In this document: one piece after another, positions 37,456 through 46,227 of the stretch
Layout of the letters: each line of letters opens with the position of its first letter
Position numbering within the stretch: the first letter of the stretch is position 1
Source of the DNA: Citrifermentans bremense R1
GTDB taxonomy: Bacteria > Desulfobacterota > Desulfuromonadia > Geobacterales > Geobacteraceae
DNA: 64,000 nt
Reading direction: 5' to 3'
Assembly: GCF_000426865.1 (NCBI RefSeq)
Contig: NZ_AUGE01000019.1
Coordinates: 22,752 to 86,751, forward strand
The notes under the pieces: generated by a model
What the model was told of the DNA's origin: nothing
Seen by the model: the letters and a program-made list of their open reading frames with translations, nothing else
The model's database searches: none
Position numbers and translations under genes: made by a program

Positions 37456-38232
37456 CTAGCTCGTCGTTCCCGCCAGAAGGTCGTTCACGACGACGCCCGC
37501 CATGGTGAGCCCGAAGATGGAGGGGATGAAGGATACGCTTCCCAGGATGACGCGGCGGTGCTCGCAGGAGAACTTCTGCTCATCCTTGTTGGGGCAGATG
37601 CAGTTCCCCTTGCAGCCACCGTCCTTTATCAGCTGCTCGCGGTACTCCTCGGTGGAAAAGACCACCTTCACGCCGGTCTCGATCCCCTGCTTCTTCAAGA
37701 GCTTCCTGACCGAGCGCGCCATGCGGCACTTGTTGGTCTGGGAGATGTCGGCCACCCCGATTTTCGTCGGATCGAGCTTCGCCGCGGCTCCCATGCTGGA
37801 GATGATGGGGATGTTACGCTCCCGGCAGGTGCGGATCAGGTGCAGCTTGCTGGTGATATGGTCGATGGCGTCGACGACGTAATCGTAGCCGTCGGCGAGA
37901 AGGAAATCGCTGTTCTCGGCGGAGTAGAAATCCTGGTAGGGGACGATCTCGGCCTTGGGGTTGATATGGCGCATGCGCTCGGCCATGACCTGGGCCTTGG
38001 CCTTGCCGACGGTGCCGTCCATGGCGTGCAGCTGTCGGTTCACGTTGGTGAGGCAGATCTCGTCGAAGTCAACGATGACCAGGCGGCCGACGCCCGCCCG
38101 GCAGAGTGCCTCGGCTGCGTAACTGCCTACCCCGCCCAGCCCGAAGATGGCGACGGTGGATTCGGCGAGCTTGTTGAGGCCCTGAGGGCCTATGAGGAGT
38201 TCGGTGCGGGAAAAACGGTGCAGATTCGACAT
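37456..38232 (-). CDS. tcdA: tRNA threonylcarbamoyladenosine dehydratase (TcdA)
   Basis: E1-like enzyme that cyclises t6A to ct6A in ANN-decoding tRNAs using ATP. ATG 38230-38232 (MSNLHRFSRTELLIGPQGLN) is preferred over upstream frames; AAGGG precedes it. The 258 residues contain the nucleotide loop GLGGVGSYAAEAL, VDFDEICLTNVNRQ, VVDAIDHITSK and SSMGAAAKLDPTKI. A Cys-rich insertion (GGCKGNCICPNKDEQKFSCE) in the second half probably binds metal. A terminator follows the stop. Confidence 0.93.
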   Translation of the reverse strand: MSNLHRFSRTELLIGPQGLNKLAESTVAIFGLGGVGSYAAEALCRAGVGRLVIVDFDEICLTNVNRQLHAMDGTVGKAKAQVMAERMRHINPKAEIVPYQDFYSAENSDFLLADGYDYVVDAIDHITSKLHLIRTCRERNIPIISSMGAAAKLDPTKIGVADISQTNKCRMARSVRKLLKKQGIETGVKVVFSTEEYREQLIKDGGCKGNCICPNKDEQKFSCEHRRVILGSVSFIPSIFGLTMAGVVVNDLLAGTTS

Positions 38233-38362
38233 GTTTACTTTGCCCTTGAAGCTTGCGTATTTGATCCGACGGCCCCCGGCTGTGGGCCACGCGACTGGCA
38301 AAGTATCGCATAGGTGGGTCGAAAGTTGGAAGCGAAACTTTCATTATAAAAGGACGCCGAGC

Positions 38363-38620
38363 TCAGCGGCGCGGCAAGGGGTTCCCCGACTCGGTACGGA
38401 TCCGTTCGAATCCCTCTTCACGTGCCACCTGCTCGTCGTAGGTGTAGAAGATGGCGTAACTGCTCCCTACGCCGTGCGGGTCCAGCTTGATCCCCTTCTC
38501 GTCCCAGCGTTTGAACAGGGCCAGGTTCTCTTCGAAGTTCTGGATCAGGTCACCGATAGTTCTGGCGCCGACGGCTGTGAACTTGATCGGATGTACATGC
38601 TCATAGCGCAATCCCGACAT
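38363..38620 (-). CDS. Conserved hypothetical protein, 85 residues
   Basis: The start at 38618-38620 (MSGLRYEHVHPIKFTAVGAR) follows GCAGGAGGTAGCT; a longer frame to 38740 has no such site. There is no signal peptide or membrane helix. The protein is mixed alpha/beta and contains TIGDLIQNFEENLALFKRWD and GSSYAIFYTYDEQVARE. I do not recognise a family. It stands alone between tcdA and the tolC-macAB operon. Confidence 0.7.
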   Translation of the reverse strand: MSGLRYEHVHPIKFTAVGARTIGDLIQNFEENLALFKRWDEKGIKLDPHGVGSSYAIFYTYDEQVAREEGFERIRTESGNPLPRR

Positions 38621-38785
38621 AGCTACCTCCTGCACCAAATTAATGACGGTTAATTGTATCGGGGATTTAAGCGGGAGGCAAACCTTTTGTAAAAAGAAGG
38701 GATCTTTGTGGAATAGTGGGAGACTGCCGGCCTGAGACAACCGGCAATCTTGGCGTCGGAAATTATGACAGAGAAACCGTCACCG

Positions 38786-40273
38786 TTACTTCAACCTGTC
38801 GTAAAGCGGGTCGGCCTGCTTGTCGGTGACGCGGATCCCCTGGCGGTCCAGGATCTCGCCGGTCACCCGCCAAAGCTGGGTAATGGAGTTGTTGTAATCC
38901 ACGAGGGCCTGGATCTCGTTCCCCTTGGCGGTGACCAGATCGTTTTCCACGTCGAAGACGTCCTTGGTGGTGGCAAGGCCTACCGCCTGCCGCTTCTCGA
39001 AAGCCCGCAGCCTGTCCTCGGCATAAGCCCTACCCCGGTTGGTAACCTCGATCTGCTTGTAGTTCGCCGTTACCTGACGAATCGCCGCTTTTACGTCCCG
39101 CGCCACCCCCACTTCGAGACTCTGCAGCTGGGCCGTGGACTGCTCCAGGGCGAGCTTGCTCCTGATGTAGCTGTTCTCGGCGGCGCGGTTCCCCAGCGGG
39201 AAGCTGAACTGCAGGCCGATGCCCCAGTTGGGGTCCTCGACGGTGGCGGTCTTCTCCAGTCCACGCAGGAAGCGGCGGTCGAACCCGCCCATCCCGGCGC
39301 TGGCGTTCAGGGAGAGATCGGGAAGCGTCTGGTTCCGCGCCACGCGCTGCTGCAGGTCGTTGGTGCGTACCACGGCCCGCTGCAAGGCGAGTTCGGAGCG
39401 ATTGACGAGCGCCGTGGTCAGGGCGGCATCTTCGGCGACCTGGTACGGTTCGCGCGTAGGCGTGTCCGCAACGACGATCTCGGCGCCGATAGGGAGCTGC
39501 AGGCTCGTCCTCAGCACGTCCATCTGGTCCCTTACCCCTCTTTCTGCGTCTATCACTTCTTTTTCGCGCGTCGCCACCTGGAACTCGGCGTTCAGGATCT
39601 CCATGGCGGGAAGAACGCCTGCCTTCACGCGTCCCTGGGTATCTGCCAGTATCCGCTGTGCCAGCGCGAGCGAGTTCTTTTTCACCAGGAGCACCTCGCG
39701 CAGGTTGTAGAGCTTGAAGTAGTCGCTGCGTATCTGGGCCACAGTGTCGCTCAAACGGGTCTTGAACCTCTCGATCGACTCCTCCTTGGCGAGGCGCGAG
39801 ACGTTGATCTGGAGCTCCGTAGCCTCTTGGCCGAAATTTCTCAGCAGCGGCTGGTTGAGGGTCAGGGAGACGCCGTTGGAATAGTACTTATTGAAAGAGC
39901 TGTCGACCCAGCCGCTTTCGGCGGTCAGCCCGACGACGGTCCCGGTCGGCAGCAGCTGGCTCACCCCGGCGCTGACCGTGGCCTGGTCGATCGCCTGGGG
40001 ACGGAAGGTGAGCGTATTGTTGCTGTTGGTGCGGTTGTAGTTTGCGCCCAGGGTGAGGAGCGGATCGTAAATGCCGAGGGTACGGCGGATGTCTGCCTCG
40101 GCCATGGCGGGATTGTAGAGTTCGACCTTGAGGTCCAGGTTTCTCTCGAAACCGAGCAAGATGGCGTCTTTCAGCGTCAGGTTGACCGTGGGTTCCTGGG
40201 CGAATCCGGAGCCGGCCATACCAAGGAGCAGGCAAAGGGCGGCAGCGGCGGTCGTTTTGGCGGTTCTCTTCAT
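38786..40273 (-). CDS. TolC-family outer-membrane channel of the MacAB-type system
   Basis: Outer-membrane channel, 495 residues, with a signal peptide (MKRTAKTTAAAALCLLLGMA, cleavage near residue 26). It then shows the two TolC repeats, with LSLNQPLLRNFG-like text (LTLNQPLLRNFGQEATELQ) and the end AKGNEIQALVDYNNSITQLW, typical of type I channels. It is the last of four genes in the order macA-ATPase-permease-tolC, starting 32 bases after the permease stop. A CCGGC hairpin at about 38724-38752 lies just beyond its stop. Confidence 0.92.
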   Translation of the reverse strand: MKRTAKTTAAAALCLLLGMAGSGFAQEPTVNLTLKDAILLGFERNLDLKVELYNPAMAEADIRRTLGIYDPLLTLGANYNRTNSNNTLTFRPQAIDQATVSAGVSQLLPTGTVVGLTAESGWVDSSFNKYYSNGVSLTLNQPLLRNFGQEATELQINVSRLAKEESIERFKTRLSDTVAQIRSDYFKLYNLREVLLVKKNSLALAQRILADTQGRVKAGVLPAMEILNAEFQVATREKEVIDAERGVRDQMDVLRTSLQLPIGAEIVVADTPTREPYQVAEDAALTTALVNRSELALQRAVVRTNDLQQRVARNQTLPDLSLNASAGMGGFDRRFLRGLEKTATVEDPNWGIGLQFSFPLGNRAAENSYIRSKLALEQSTAQLQSLEVGVARDVKAAIRQVTANYKQIEVTNRGRAYAEDRLRAFEKRQAVGLATTKDVFDVENDLVTAKGNEIQALVDYNNSITQLWRVTGEILDRQGIRVTDKQADPLYDRLK

Positions 40274-40305
40274 GGCTACGATCCTTTCAAGCAGCGGTTT
40301 AGCTT

Positions 40306-41535
40306 TTATTCGTATCTCAGCGCTTCAATTGGGTTCAATGAGGACGCTTTGCGGGCCGGATAGAATCCGAAGAAGACCCCGACCCCGGCGGAAAAGGCAA
40401 AGGCGATGACGATGGTGTTCACCGATACCAGCGTGGGCCACCCCACCAGAGAAGCGACCAGCCGCGCCCCCGCCACGCCTAGCAGCATGCCGATGATGCC
40501 GCCGCAGGTAGTGAGGAGCACCGCCTCGGTGAGAAACTGCAGCAGTATGTCGCGCCTCTTGGCGCCGATGGCGATCCGGATCCCGATCTCGCGGGTCCTC
40601 TCGGTGACCGAAACCAGCATGATGTTCATGATGCCGATCCCGCCTACCACGAGGGAGATGGAGGCGACCGCCCCGAGGAGAATAGACATGACCTTCGAGG
40701 ACTGGGCGGTGAGCGCGAGGAGCTCGGAGAGGTTCCTGATGGTGAAGTCGACCTCGCGGCTGGGGCCGATGCGGTGCCTTTGGTTCAAGAGCGCCGTCAC
40801 CTCCTCTTCCGCCTGGTCCAGCACCTCGCCGTTTTTGGCCTGCACCATGACGGAGCCGACCACGTTCGGGAACTGGCTGCCCAATAGCTTTCGCTGCGCG
40901 GTCCGAAGCGGCACGTAGATGACGTCGTCCTGGTCCTGCCCCTGGGGGGACTGCCCCTTTTGGCCCAAAAGCCCTACCACGGTGAAGGGTATCTTCTTGA
41001 TCCTGATGATCTTCCCGATGGGGTCGGCCGCGCCGAAGAGGTTGTCGGCGACGGTCTGCCCGATCAGGCAGTTCTTGGTGGCGCCGTCGACGTCGGACTG
41101 GGTGATGTTGCGCCCGGCCGTGATGGTCCAGTCGCGCACCTGGATCACGTCCGGCGTCACGCCGTAGACGACGGTGGACCAGTTCTGGTTGCCGTAGACC
41201 ACCTGCCCCGAGCCGCGCACCTGCGGCGCCACCGCTCCCACCGACGGGCATTCGGCCTTGATGGCCATGGCGTCGTCGTAGGTGAGCGTCTGGTTGGACC
41301 CGGCGCCGGAGCGCAGCCCCCCGCTGGTGGTGGAGCCGGGGAGCACCAGGAGCAGGTTCGACCCGATGCTGGAGATCTGGTCGGAGATCATCTTGCTCGC
41401 GCCCGCGCCGATGGCCACCATGGCGATGACCGCGGCGATGCCAATGATGATCCCCAGCATGGTCAATAGCGCACGCATCTTGTTCACCCTGAGCGCGCGC
41501 ACGGCGATCAGGAAACTCTGGTAAAGGGTGCTCAT
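40306..41535 (-). CDS. MacB-type ABC permease
   Basis: Membrane subunit of a MacB system in which ATPase and permease are separate genes. The start at 41533-41535 ([20 protein letters not shown]) overlaps the ATPase stop by an ATGA; a longer frame to 42093 is a shadow. The 409 residues have helix 1 (ALLTMLGIIIGIAAVIAMVAI), a periplasmic MacB_PCD domain, three C-terminal helices including GGIGIMNIMLVSVTERTREIG, and the ending SSLNPIEALRYE. Substrate is unknown: an antibiotic, peptide or lipid-like molecule are all possible. Confidence 0.93.
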   Translation of the reverse strand: MSTLYQSFLIAVRALRVNKMRALLTMLGIIIGIAAVIAMVAIGAGASKMISDQISSIGSNLLLVLPGSTTSGGLRSGAGSNQTLTYDDAMAIKAECPSVGAVAPQVRGSGQVVYGNQNWSTVVYGVTPDVIQVRDWTITAGRNITQSDVDGATKNCLIGQTVADNLFGAADPIGKIIRIKKIPFTVVGLLGQKGQSPQGQDQDDVIYVPLRTAQRKLLGSQFPNVVGSVMVQAKNGEVLDQAEEEVTALLNQRHRIGPSREVDFTIRNLSELLALTAQSSKVMSILLGAVASISLVVGGIGIMNIMLVSVTERTREIGIRIAIGAKRRDILLQFLTEAVLLTTCGGIIGMLLGVAGARLVASLVGWPTLVSVNTIVIAFAFSAGVGVFFGFYPARKASSLNPIEALRYE

Positions 41536-42257
41536 GGCCTGGCCACCTCCCCCGGGACGGTCGCGCTCTTCGCGGCATAAGGGGTGTCGGAAACGATCAG
41601 GCCGTCGCGAAAGATGATGTGCCTCCCGGTGAATTCGGCCACGTCCGGTTCGTGGGTAACCATGATGATGGTGATCCCCTGCCGGTTCAGTTCCTGAAAG
41701 ATGGACATGATCTCCACGGTGGTCCTGGAATCCAGGTTCCCCGTCGGTTCGTCGGCGAGGATGATGGAGGGACTGTTGACCAGGGCTCTCGCTATGGCGA
41801 CACGTTGCTGCTGCCCGCCGGAAAGCTGGTTCGAGTAGTGCCCCTCGCGCCCGGCAAGCCCCACCCGCTCCAGCGCCTCGTGGGCGCGGGAGCGGCGTTC
41901 CGCCGCAGGGATATGCGAATAGACCAGCGGCAGCTCGACGTTCTCGCGCGCCGTGGTCCGGGCCAGCAGGTTGAACCCCTGGAATACGAAACCGAGCTTC
42001 TTGTTGCGCACCTCGGCAAGCGCGTCGGGAGAGAGCTTCCCCACGTCCATGCCGTCCAGAAGGTACTGACCGCGGGTGGGGACATCCAGACACCCGAGGA
42101 TGTTCATGCAGGTCGATTTGCCGCTCCCCGAGGCGCCCATGATGGAGACGAACTCGCCGCGGCTGACGGCGAAAGAGACTCCCTTCATGGCCTCGACGCG
42201 CTCCTCGCCCATGGTGTACACCTTGGCGACGTCGATGAGGCGAACCACTTCGTTCAT
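41532..42257 (-). CDS. MacB-type ABC ATP-binding protein
   Basis: The 241-residue cytoplasmic ATPase drives the MacA-MacB-TolC exporter. It has Walker [10 protein letters not shown], signature [15 protein letters not shown], Walker [17 protein letters not shown] and [11 protein letters not shown]. It directly abuts the macA stop (TAG then ATG). The split ATPase and permease are unlike E. coli MacB, where they are fused, and resemble the LolCDE-like arrangement. Confidence 0.94.
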   Translation of the reverse strand: MNEVVRLIDVAKVYTMGEERVEAMKGVSFAVSRGEFVSIMGASGSGKSTCMNILGCLDVPTRGQYLLDGMDVGKLSPDALAEVRNKKLGFVFQGFNLLARTTARENVELPLVYSHIPAAERRSRAHEALERVGLAGREGHYSNQLSGGQQQRVAIARALVNSPSIILADEPTGNLDSRTTVEIMSIFQELNRQGITIIMVTHEPDVAEFTGRHIIFRDGLIVSDTPYAAKSATVPGEVARP

Positions 42258-43517
42258 CTAGAACCTCGGTCCCATCGGCGAGCCGCCCATGCCGCTTTTC
42301 TTCTTATCCTGGCTCACCTGCTCGATGATGACGTCGTCCCCTTCCTTCACGGCCCCGCTTACCACCTCCACAGAAGCCCCGTCGCTGATGCCGGTGGTGA
42401 TGGCTACGGGAACGGCTTTACCCTCCCCCTTCAACAGGTAGACAGTCTGCTTTGCACCGTTTGCGGCGGCGCTCCTCCCCTCGCCCTGCATCCTGACGCT
42501 CCCCTTGGGGGCGGTCGCGGTCATGCCGGCGCCCTTGCCACCCTTCCCTTTGTCCTTCTCTTTCCCCTTCTCCGCTTTGGGCTTGAACCTGAGCGCCGCG
42601 GTGGGGACCTTGAACAGGTCGTCCTTTCTCATGGTCTGTACGGCCACGTTGGCCGTCATCCCGGGTTTCAGCAGCAGCTGGCGGTTGTCGACGCCGATCA
42701 CAGCCACGTAGGTGACCACGTTCTGCGTCACCACCGGCGCGTTACGGATCTGCACCACACTCCCCTCGAAGGTCTGCTCGGGATAGGCGTCTACGGTGAA
42801 TTCAGCCTTCTGCCCAACCTTGAGGCGGCTTATGTCCGACTCGTCGATGCTGGTGTCGATCTGCATCTTGGTCAAGTCCTGCGCGATGGTGAAGAGAGTC
42901 GGCGTCTGGAAGGAGGCAGCGACAGTCTGCCCCACGTCCACGTTGCGGGAGACCACGATGCCGTCGACAGGCGACTTGATGATGGCATAGTTGAGGTTCG
43001 TCTCCGCCTGCCTGAGGGCGCCCCGGGTCTGCAAGAGCACCGCCTCGGCGCCGCGCACCCCGGCGAGCGCCGCGTCGTAGGCGGTCTGGGCGGCGTCGAG
43101 GTCGCTCTGGGCGATGATCCCCTCGGCCAGAAGGGCCTTGTTGCGGTTATAGGTTCTCTTCGCGTCTGCCAGGGTCACCCGCGCCTTGGCGAGGCTCGCC
43201 TCGGCGTTCAGGGCGTTGCCGCGGGACTGCTGCACCGCCGACAGAAACAGGGCCGGGTCGATCTGCGCGATCGCCTGCCCCTTCTTGACCTGGGAATTGA
43301 AGTCGACGTAAAGCTTGGAGATGGTGCCGGAAACCTGCGTTCCCACCTGCACGGTCACCACGGCGTTCAGCGTCCCTGTCGCCGAAACGGTAGAGACGAT
43401 GGATCCGCGCTCCACCTTCTGCGTCTTGTATTGCGGTTGCGGCGGCTGTTTAAAGTAGAAATAGCCGGCCACACCCAGGACCAGCAGCAGTAAAACGGCG
43501 CCTATTATTTTTTTCAC
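42258..43517 (-). CDS. macA: MacA-like periplasmic adaptor protein
   Basis: Membrane-fusion protein of the exporter. GTG 43515-43517 (VKKIIGAVLLLLVLGVAGYF) follows AAGGGG and puts the signal anchor at the N-terminus; 419 residues result. Family features are a hydrophobic N-terminal helix and the lipoyl-type half-motifs with GTQVSGTISKLYVDFNSQVK and PVDGIVVSRNVDVGQTV. The Lys/Gly-rich tail RFKPKAEKGKEKDKGKGGKG in the C-terminal third is unusual for MacA and looks like a flexible linker. Confidence 0.9.
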   Translation of the reverse strand: MKKIIGAVLLLLVLGVAGYFYFKQPPQPQYKTQKVERGSIVSTVSATGTLNAVVTVQVGTQVSGTISKLYVDFNSQVKKGQAIAQIDPALFLSAVQQSRGNALNAEASLAKARVTLADAKRTYNRNKALLAEGIIAQSDLDAAQTAYDAALAGVRGAEAVLLQTRGALRQAETNLNYAIIKSPVDGIVVSRNVDVGQTVAASFQTPTLFTIAQDLTKMQIDTSIDESDISRLKVGQKAEFTVDAYPEQTFEGSVVQIRNAPVVTQNVVTYVAVIGVDNRQLLLKPGMTANVAVQTMRKDDLFKVPTAALRFKPKAEKGKEKDKGKGGKGAGMTATAPKGSVRMQGEGRSAAANGAKQTVYLLKGEGKAVPVAITTGISDGASVEVVSGAVKEGDDVIIEQVSQDKKKSGMGGSPMGPRF

Positions 43518-43600
43518 TGGTGCACCCCTTCGATGAAATCGCCTCCGGATTGCCGGAAAAACCAGCACAGGACGGGAAACAGATTAAACGGCGATTGTGC

Positions 43601-43628
43601 AAGAATAATGAACCCGGAAATTATTCTT
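43601..43628. promoter_or_regulatory. Palindrome upstream of macA, candidate operator
   Basis: AAGAATAAT and ATTATTCTT are perfect 9-base inverted repeats with a 10-base spacer. The site lies about 85-110 bases upstream of the macA start. AT-rich arms at this distance suggest a dimeric repressor or activator site for the export operon. No matching regulator gene is adjacent. Confidence 0.5.
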
Positions 43629-43870
43629 CGTATGCTTGAATGCCTAATACAGCCGCCGTCCCCGTCCAGAACCCGGACAAATCGACACTCTAACGGTCCT
43701 ATCATGAGCGGTCAATGAAAATTGTGACAGAGGGGAGGGGGACCTTTTCAGGCTTTGCAACATCATAACCGGACAACACAGCCTTCGTCCCCCTTTATCC
43801 CTCATCGCCAACCGCCTAATTATCCTTGTTTATTTACGCAGTCACGCTTACGGAATCGGCCTTAAAATAT

Positions 43871-43898
43871 TTGACATCACTAACCTTGCGGTTACACT
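43871..43898 (+). promoter_or_regulatory. Candidate sigma-70 promoter of the superoxide dismutase gene
   Basis: TTGACA (43871-43876), 16 bases, then TACACT (43893-43898). The predicted start near 43905 leaves a leader of about 50 bases ending in AAAAGGAGAGAG before ATG 43958. The -35 is perfect and the -10 is moderate. Confidence 0.55.
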
Positions 43899-43957
43899 TG
43901 GTCGGTATTTTTCTACAGGCCTGTTTGGGGCAAAATATCTAGTAAAAGGAGAGAGTT

Positions 43958-44542
43958 ATGACAGCGTTCACGGCAAAGGACTACTCGAGACTGATAGGGA
44001 TGCCAGGGTTCAGCGAAACACTCCTCAACAACCATTTCACCCTTTACCAGGGGTACGTAAAGAACACCAACACCCTCGACGAGGCACTGACAGAACTGCG
44101 CAAGTCCGGCAAGGGGAGCGACCCCGGCTTTGCCGAGCTCAAACGCCGCTTCGGCTGGGAGTTCAACGGCATGAGGCTGCACGAGTACTACTTCGAGAAC
44201 CTGGGCGGGAATCAGCACATAAACCAGGACGGGAGGCTCGCCTCCAGGATCCACCAGGATTTCGGCGGTTTCGACGAGTGGGTACAGGACTTCAAGTCGG
44301 TCGGGGCTATGCGCGGCATAGGCTGGACCATCATGTATCAGGACCTCAGCAACGGCAGGCTGCTCAATTTCTGGATCAACGAGCATGACGCCGGCCATCC
44401 GGCCGGGTGCACCCCTGTTCTGATCATGGACGTCTTCGAACATGCCTTCATGACCGATTACGGCCTGAAGCGCGCCGACTACATCAACGCCTTTTTCCAG
44501 AACATCGACTGGAACAGCGCGGAGCAGCGGCTGCAGATGTGA
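43958..44542 (+). CDS. Superoxide dismutase, Fe/Mn type
   Basis: Converts superoxide to oxygen and peroxide in the cytoplasm. The 194 residues carry the four metal ligands of the Fe/Mn family: His26 (LLNNHFTLYQGY), His75 (MRLHEYYFENLGG), Asp158 and His162 (DVFEHAFMTDYG). The last motif differs from the usual DVWEHAYY by Trp-to-Phe and Tyr-to-Met. The protein is thus a diverged member, and the metal cannot be called. There is no signal peptide. It has its own promoter and terminator, so it is monocistronic. Confidence 0.9.
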   Translation: MTAFTAKDYSRLIGMPGFSETLLNNHFTLYQGYVKNTNTLDEALTELRKSGKGSDPGFAELKRRFGWEFNGMRLHEYYFENLGGNQHINQDGRLASRIHQDFGGFDEWVQDFKSVGAMRGIGWTIMYQDLSNGRLLNFWINEHDAGHPAGCTPVLIMDVFEHAFMTDYGLKRADYINAFFQNIDWNSAEQRLQM

Positions 44543-44565
44543 CCCCCTGCCGCCAAAGTGTCCGC

Positions 44566-44600
44566 GAAAAAGGCCTCCCTAACCGGGGGCCTTTTTCGTT
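44566..44600 (+). terminator. Terminator of the superoxide dismutase gene
   Basis: AAAAAGGCC(TCCC) and (GGG)GGCCTTTTT form a stem directly followed by CGTT, 24 bases after the stop. It is a good rho-independent signal. Confidence 0.88.
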
Positions 44601-44805
44601 TACGCCGCATTGTGTCCAAACGGAGGCCCAAGATCAGTAGGGGCTGAACGCGAAGGACCCAAAACGGCGCCAAGCTTGATTCAGCGGGAGCCGAGCCCGG
44701 AGAAGGATGTGGTTCGCTATATCGTGTACAGGAAGAATTTCGGCGGGATATTCCAGAAACCGCGTTCTCACGACGTGGAGTTCAACTGGATAAAATCGGG
44801 CGGGG

Positions 44806-44973
44806 TCAGTTGCGGCACTTATCGCAGAACTCGTCCGCGTTTCCTTTTAGTTCGCAGCCGCAGCGTGCGCAGGCGTTGTCCCATTCGGGGTGACCGGCAT
44901 CTGCGGCTCTTTTCTTCGCCTCAAGCCGCCTTACCTCAGCCTCCATCTCCTCGTTGTACTGGTTTTCGAACAT
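44806..44973 (-). CDS. Small zinc-ribbon-like protein, 55 residues
   Basis: ATG 44971-44973 (MFENQYNEEMEAEVRRLEAK) follows AAAGGAGAAGGC; an earlier in-frame start is less likely. The first half is a charged helix. The second half has CARC(GC) at 35-40 and CDKC at 50-53, two cysteine pairs that fit a zinc ribbon. The nearest functional analogy is a small zinc-binding regulator or scaffold, unnamed. It stands alone, facing the superoxide dismutase gene convergently. Confidence 0.72.
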   Translation of the reverse strand: MFENQYNEEMEAEVRRLEAKKRAADAGHPEWDNACARCGCELKGNADEFCDKCRN

Positions 44974-45110
44974 GCCTTCTCCTTTGCTGTGAAACAATTA
45001 CGTCGATGCGATGACGACAAGCGGGAAGGGTCGGTTACGTCTGTCCCTTCCCGCTTGCCTATTTAGCAGGCTTCCTGCCCATACTTCCCCTCCCTCGGAG
45101 CAGGGGTCCA

Positions 45111-45150
45111 TTCTCCCTCTCCCTCTGGGATAGGGTCGGGGTGAGGGAGA
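45111..45150. repeat. CACCCC/GGGGTG-family repeat, copy 4
   Basis: TTCTCCCTCTCCCTCTGGGA, then TAGGGTCGGGGTGAGGGAGA forms a long hairpin between two convergent or tandem small genes. It shares GGGTCGGGGTG with the copies at 18099 and 23454. It may act as transcript end for the lipoprotein gene at 45179. Confidence 0.62.
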
Positions 45151-45178
45151 CTTTCTATGTGCGGGTAAGCTAGCTATA

Positions 45179-45445
45179 TTATTTCACCTTCTCGAAGCAG
45201 ACGGCTCCGTCGGTACCGCTTTTATTGCCGGTCGTGTACTCGGAGATGTAGATCAGCTTCCAGCCATCGTACTTGGCAAAAGCACTCTGCATCTCGGAGT
45301 GGTCCCTCATATCGACGCGCTCGCACCTGGTCTGGACATTGGCTCCCTTTTCCCCGGTATCCCATTTTACGGCGGTGATGTTGGCAGGTTGGCAGGCAGC
45401 AAGCAGAACAGTCGAGAGAAGTGACACAGCCATGAGTTTCTTCAT
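45179..45445 (-). CDS. Small putative lipoprotein, 88 residues
   Basis: The start at 45443-45445 follows GGAGGTACG. MKKLMAVSLLSTVLLAACQ is a lipoprotein signal with lipobox LLAAC, lipidation at Cys18. The mature part of about 70 residues contains two more cysteines (RCERVD and AVCFEKVK), which could pair. No family was recognised. Confidence 0.78.
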   Translation of the reverse strand: MKKLMAVSLLSTVLLAACQPANITAVKWDTGEKGANVQTRCERVDMRDHSEMQSAFAKYDGWKLIYISEYTTGNKSGTDGAVCFEKVK

Positions 45446-45616
45446 CGTACCTCCAGGATAAGTGTGATGAGGCAAACTATCGCATCTGTAAACAACTGTC
45501 AATAAATCGGGCTTCATCCAGTTATAAGATCGCAAGACTGGCATAGATGCGTTTCAGTCATACCGTAATAGAGAGTAAGGGATGATTGAGACAGTACTGG
45601 GAGGAGATTAGGGTCA

Positions 45617-45659
45617 ATATAAGAACAAAGGGCCTAACCCCTTGAGGTTAAGCCCTTTG
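45617..45659 (-). terminator. Terminator downstream of tRNA-Leu
   Basis: CAAAGGGCCTAACCCC (45626-45641) and GGTTAAGCCCTTTG (45646-45659) pair in a stem of about 13 bp. On the minus strand it is followed by TTCTTATAT. It lies directly after the tRNA 3' end. Confidence 0.85.
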
Positions 45660-45667
45660 CTTATAGG

Positions 45668-45752
45668 TGGTGCCGGAGGTCGGAATCGAACCGACACGGG
45701 TTGCCCCGCTGGATTTTGAGTCCAGTGCGTCTACCAGTTTCACCACTCCGGC
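45668..45752 (-). tRNA. tRNA-Leu (anticodon CAA)
   Basis: The 85-base cloverleaf includes an encoded CCA. Acceptor arms GCCGGAG and CTCCGGC pair fully, with a GGTTCGATTCC T arm. The anticodon stem CTGGA/TCCAG encloses CTCAAAA, so the anticodon is CAA and it reads UUG. A long variable arm (CGGGGCAACCCG) confirms leucine class II. It is followed by a terminator. Confidence 0.96.
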
Positions 45753-46009
45753 ATTTAACACAGCCAATGTTAAGAGATGACTCTTATAGCAATAAAGCTC
45801 GCTCGGGTCAAGTAACTTTACAGCTTTCTTCAGCATTACCTCCATCGTCGTTGGCAGCGGCGACGCGAGCTACAGTACATGGTGCCAACTCTTCCCCTCT
45901 GCTACTGAGCCCCAAAAAGCAAAATCCTTATAGCACCTACACTTCCAACGATCCGGTGAAATCAACTAGTGACAGAGCCGAAATTATCTTTTCATTCGGA
46001 ATAAAAATG

Positions 46010-46038
46010 TTGACACCCGAAGGCCCGTTTGCTATAAA
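46010..46038 (+). promoter_or_regulatory. Consensus promoter of tRNA-Ala
   Basis: TTGACA (46010-46015), exactly 17 bases, then TATAAA (46033-46038). The start of the tRNA follows 16 bases later. It is the best -35/-10 pair in the window. A GC-rich discriminator as in stringent promoters is not obvious (CAGGACTCC). Confidence 0.88.
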
Positions 46039-46053
46039 CAGGACTCCTTAGAT

Positions 46054-46129
<76 letters not shown>

Positions 46130-46138
46130 TCAATCACA

Positions 46139-46170
46139 AAGCGGTTAGCGAAAGCTAATCGCTTTTTTGT
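46139..46170 (+). terminator. Terminator of tRNA-Ala
   Basis: AGCGGTTAGC and GCTAATCGCT form a 10-bp stem (one G-U) around GAAA, followed by TTTTTT. It is a strong rho-independent signal 10 bases after the tRNA. Confidence 0.9.
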
Positions 46171-46227
46171 TTTTTCGGCCCAGCAAGAGATAAGCAAGCC
46201 CCCCCCTATCCCGGCGCAGCTACCGGA

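Larger units (their letters stand above)
43518..43957. other. Intergenic region between the macA operon and superoxide dismutase
   Basis: The 440-base divergent region carries no believable gene. It holds a perfect palindrome at 43601-43628 near the macA promoter side and a good -35/-10 pair for the superoxide dismutase gene, both listed separately. The stretch 43725-43860 has no feature that I can support. Confidence 0.6.

Noticed and set aside
41619..43493. 624-codon plus-strand frame over macA and its ATPase
   Set aside because: It covers two well-defined minus-strand genes and has no family features; codon bias of GC-rich genes explains it.
45701..46051. 116-codon gene between the two tRNAs
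   Set aside because: Overlaps tRNA-Leu and the tRNA-Ala promoter; composition is non-coding.
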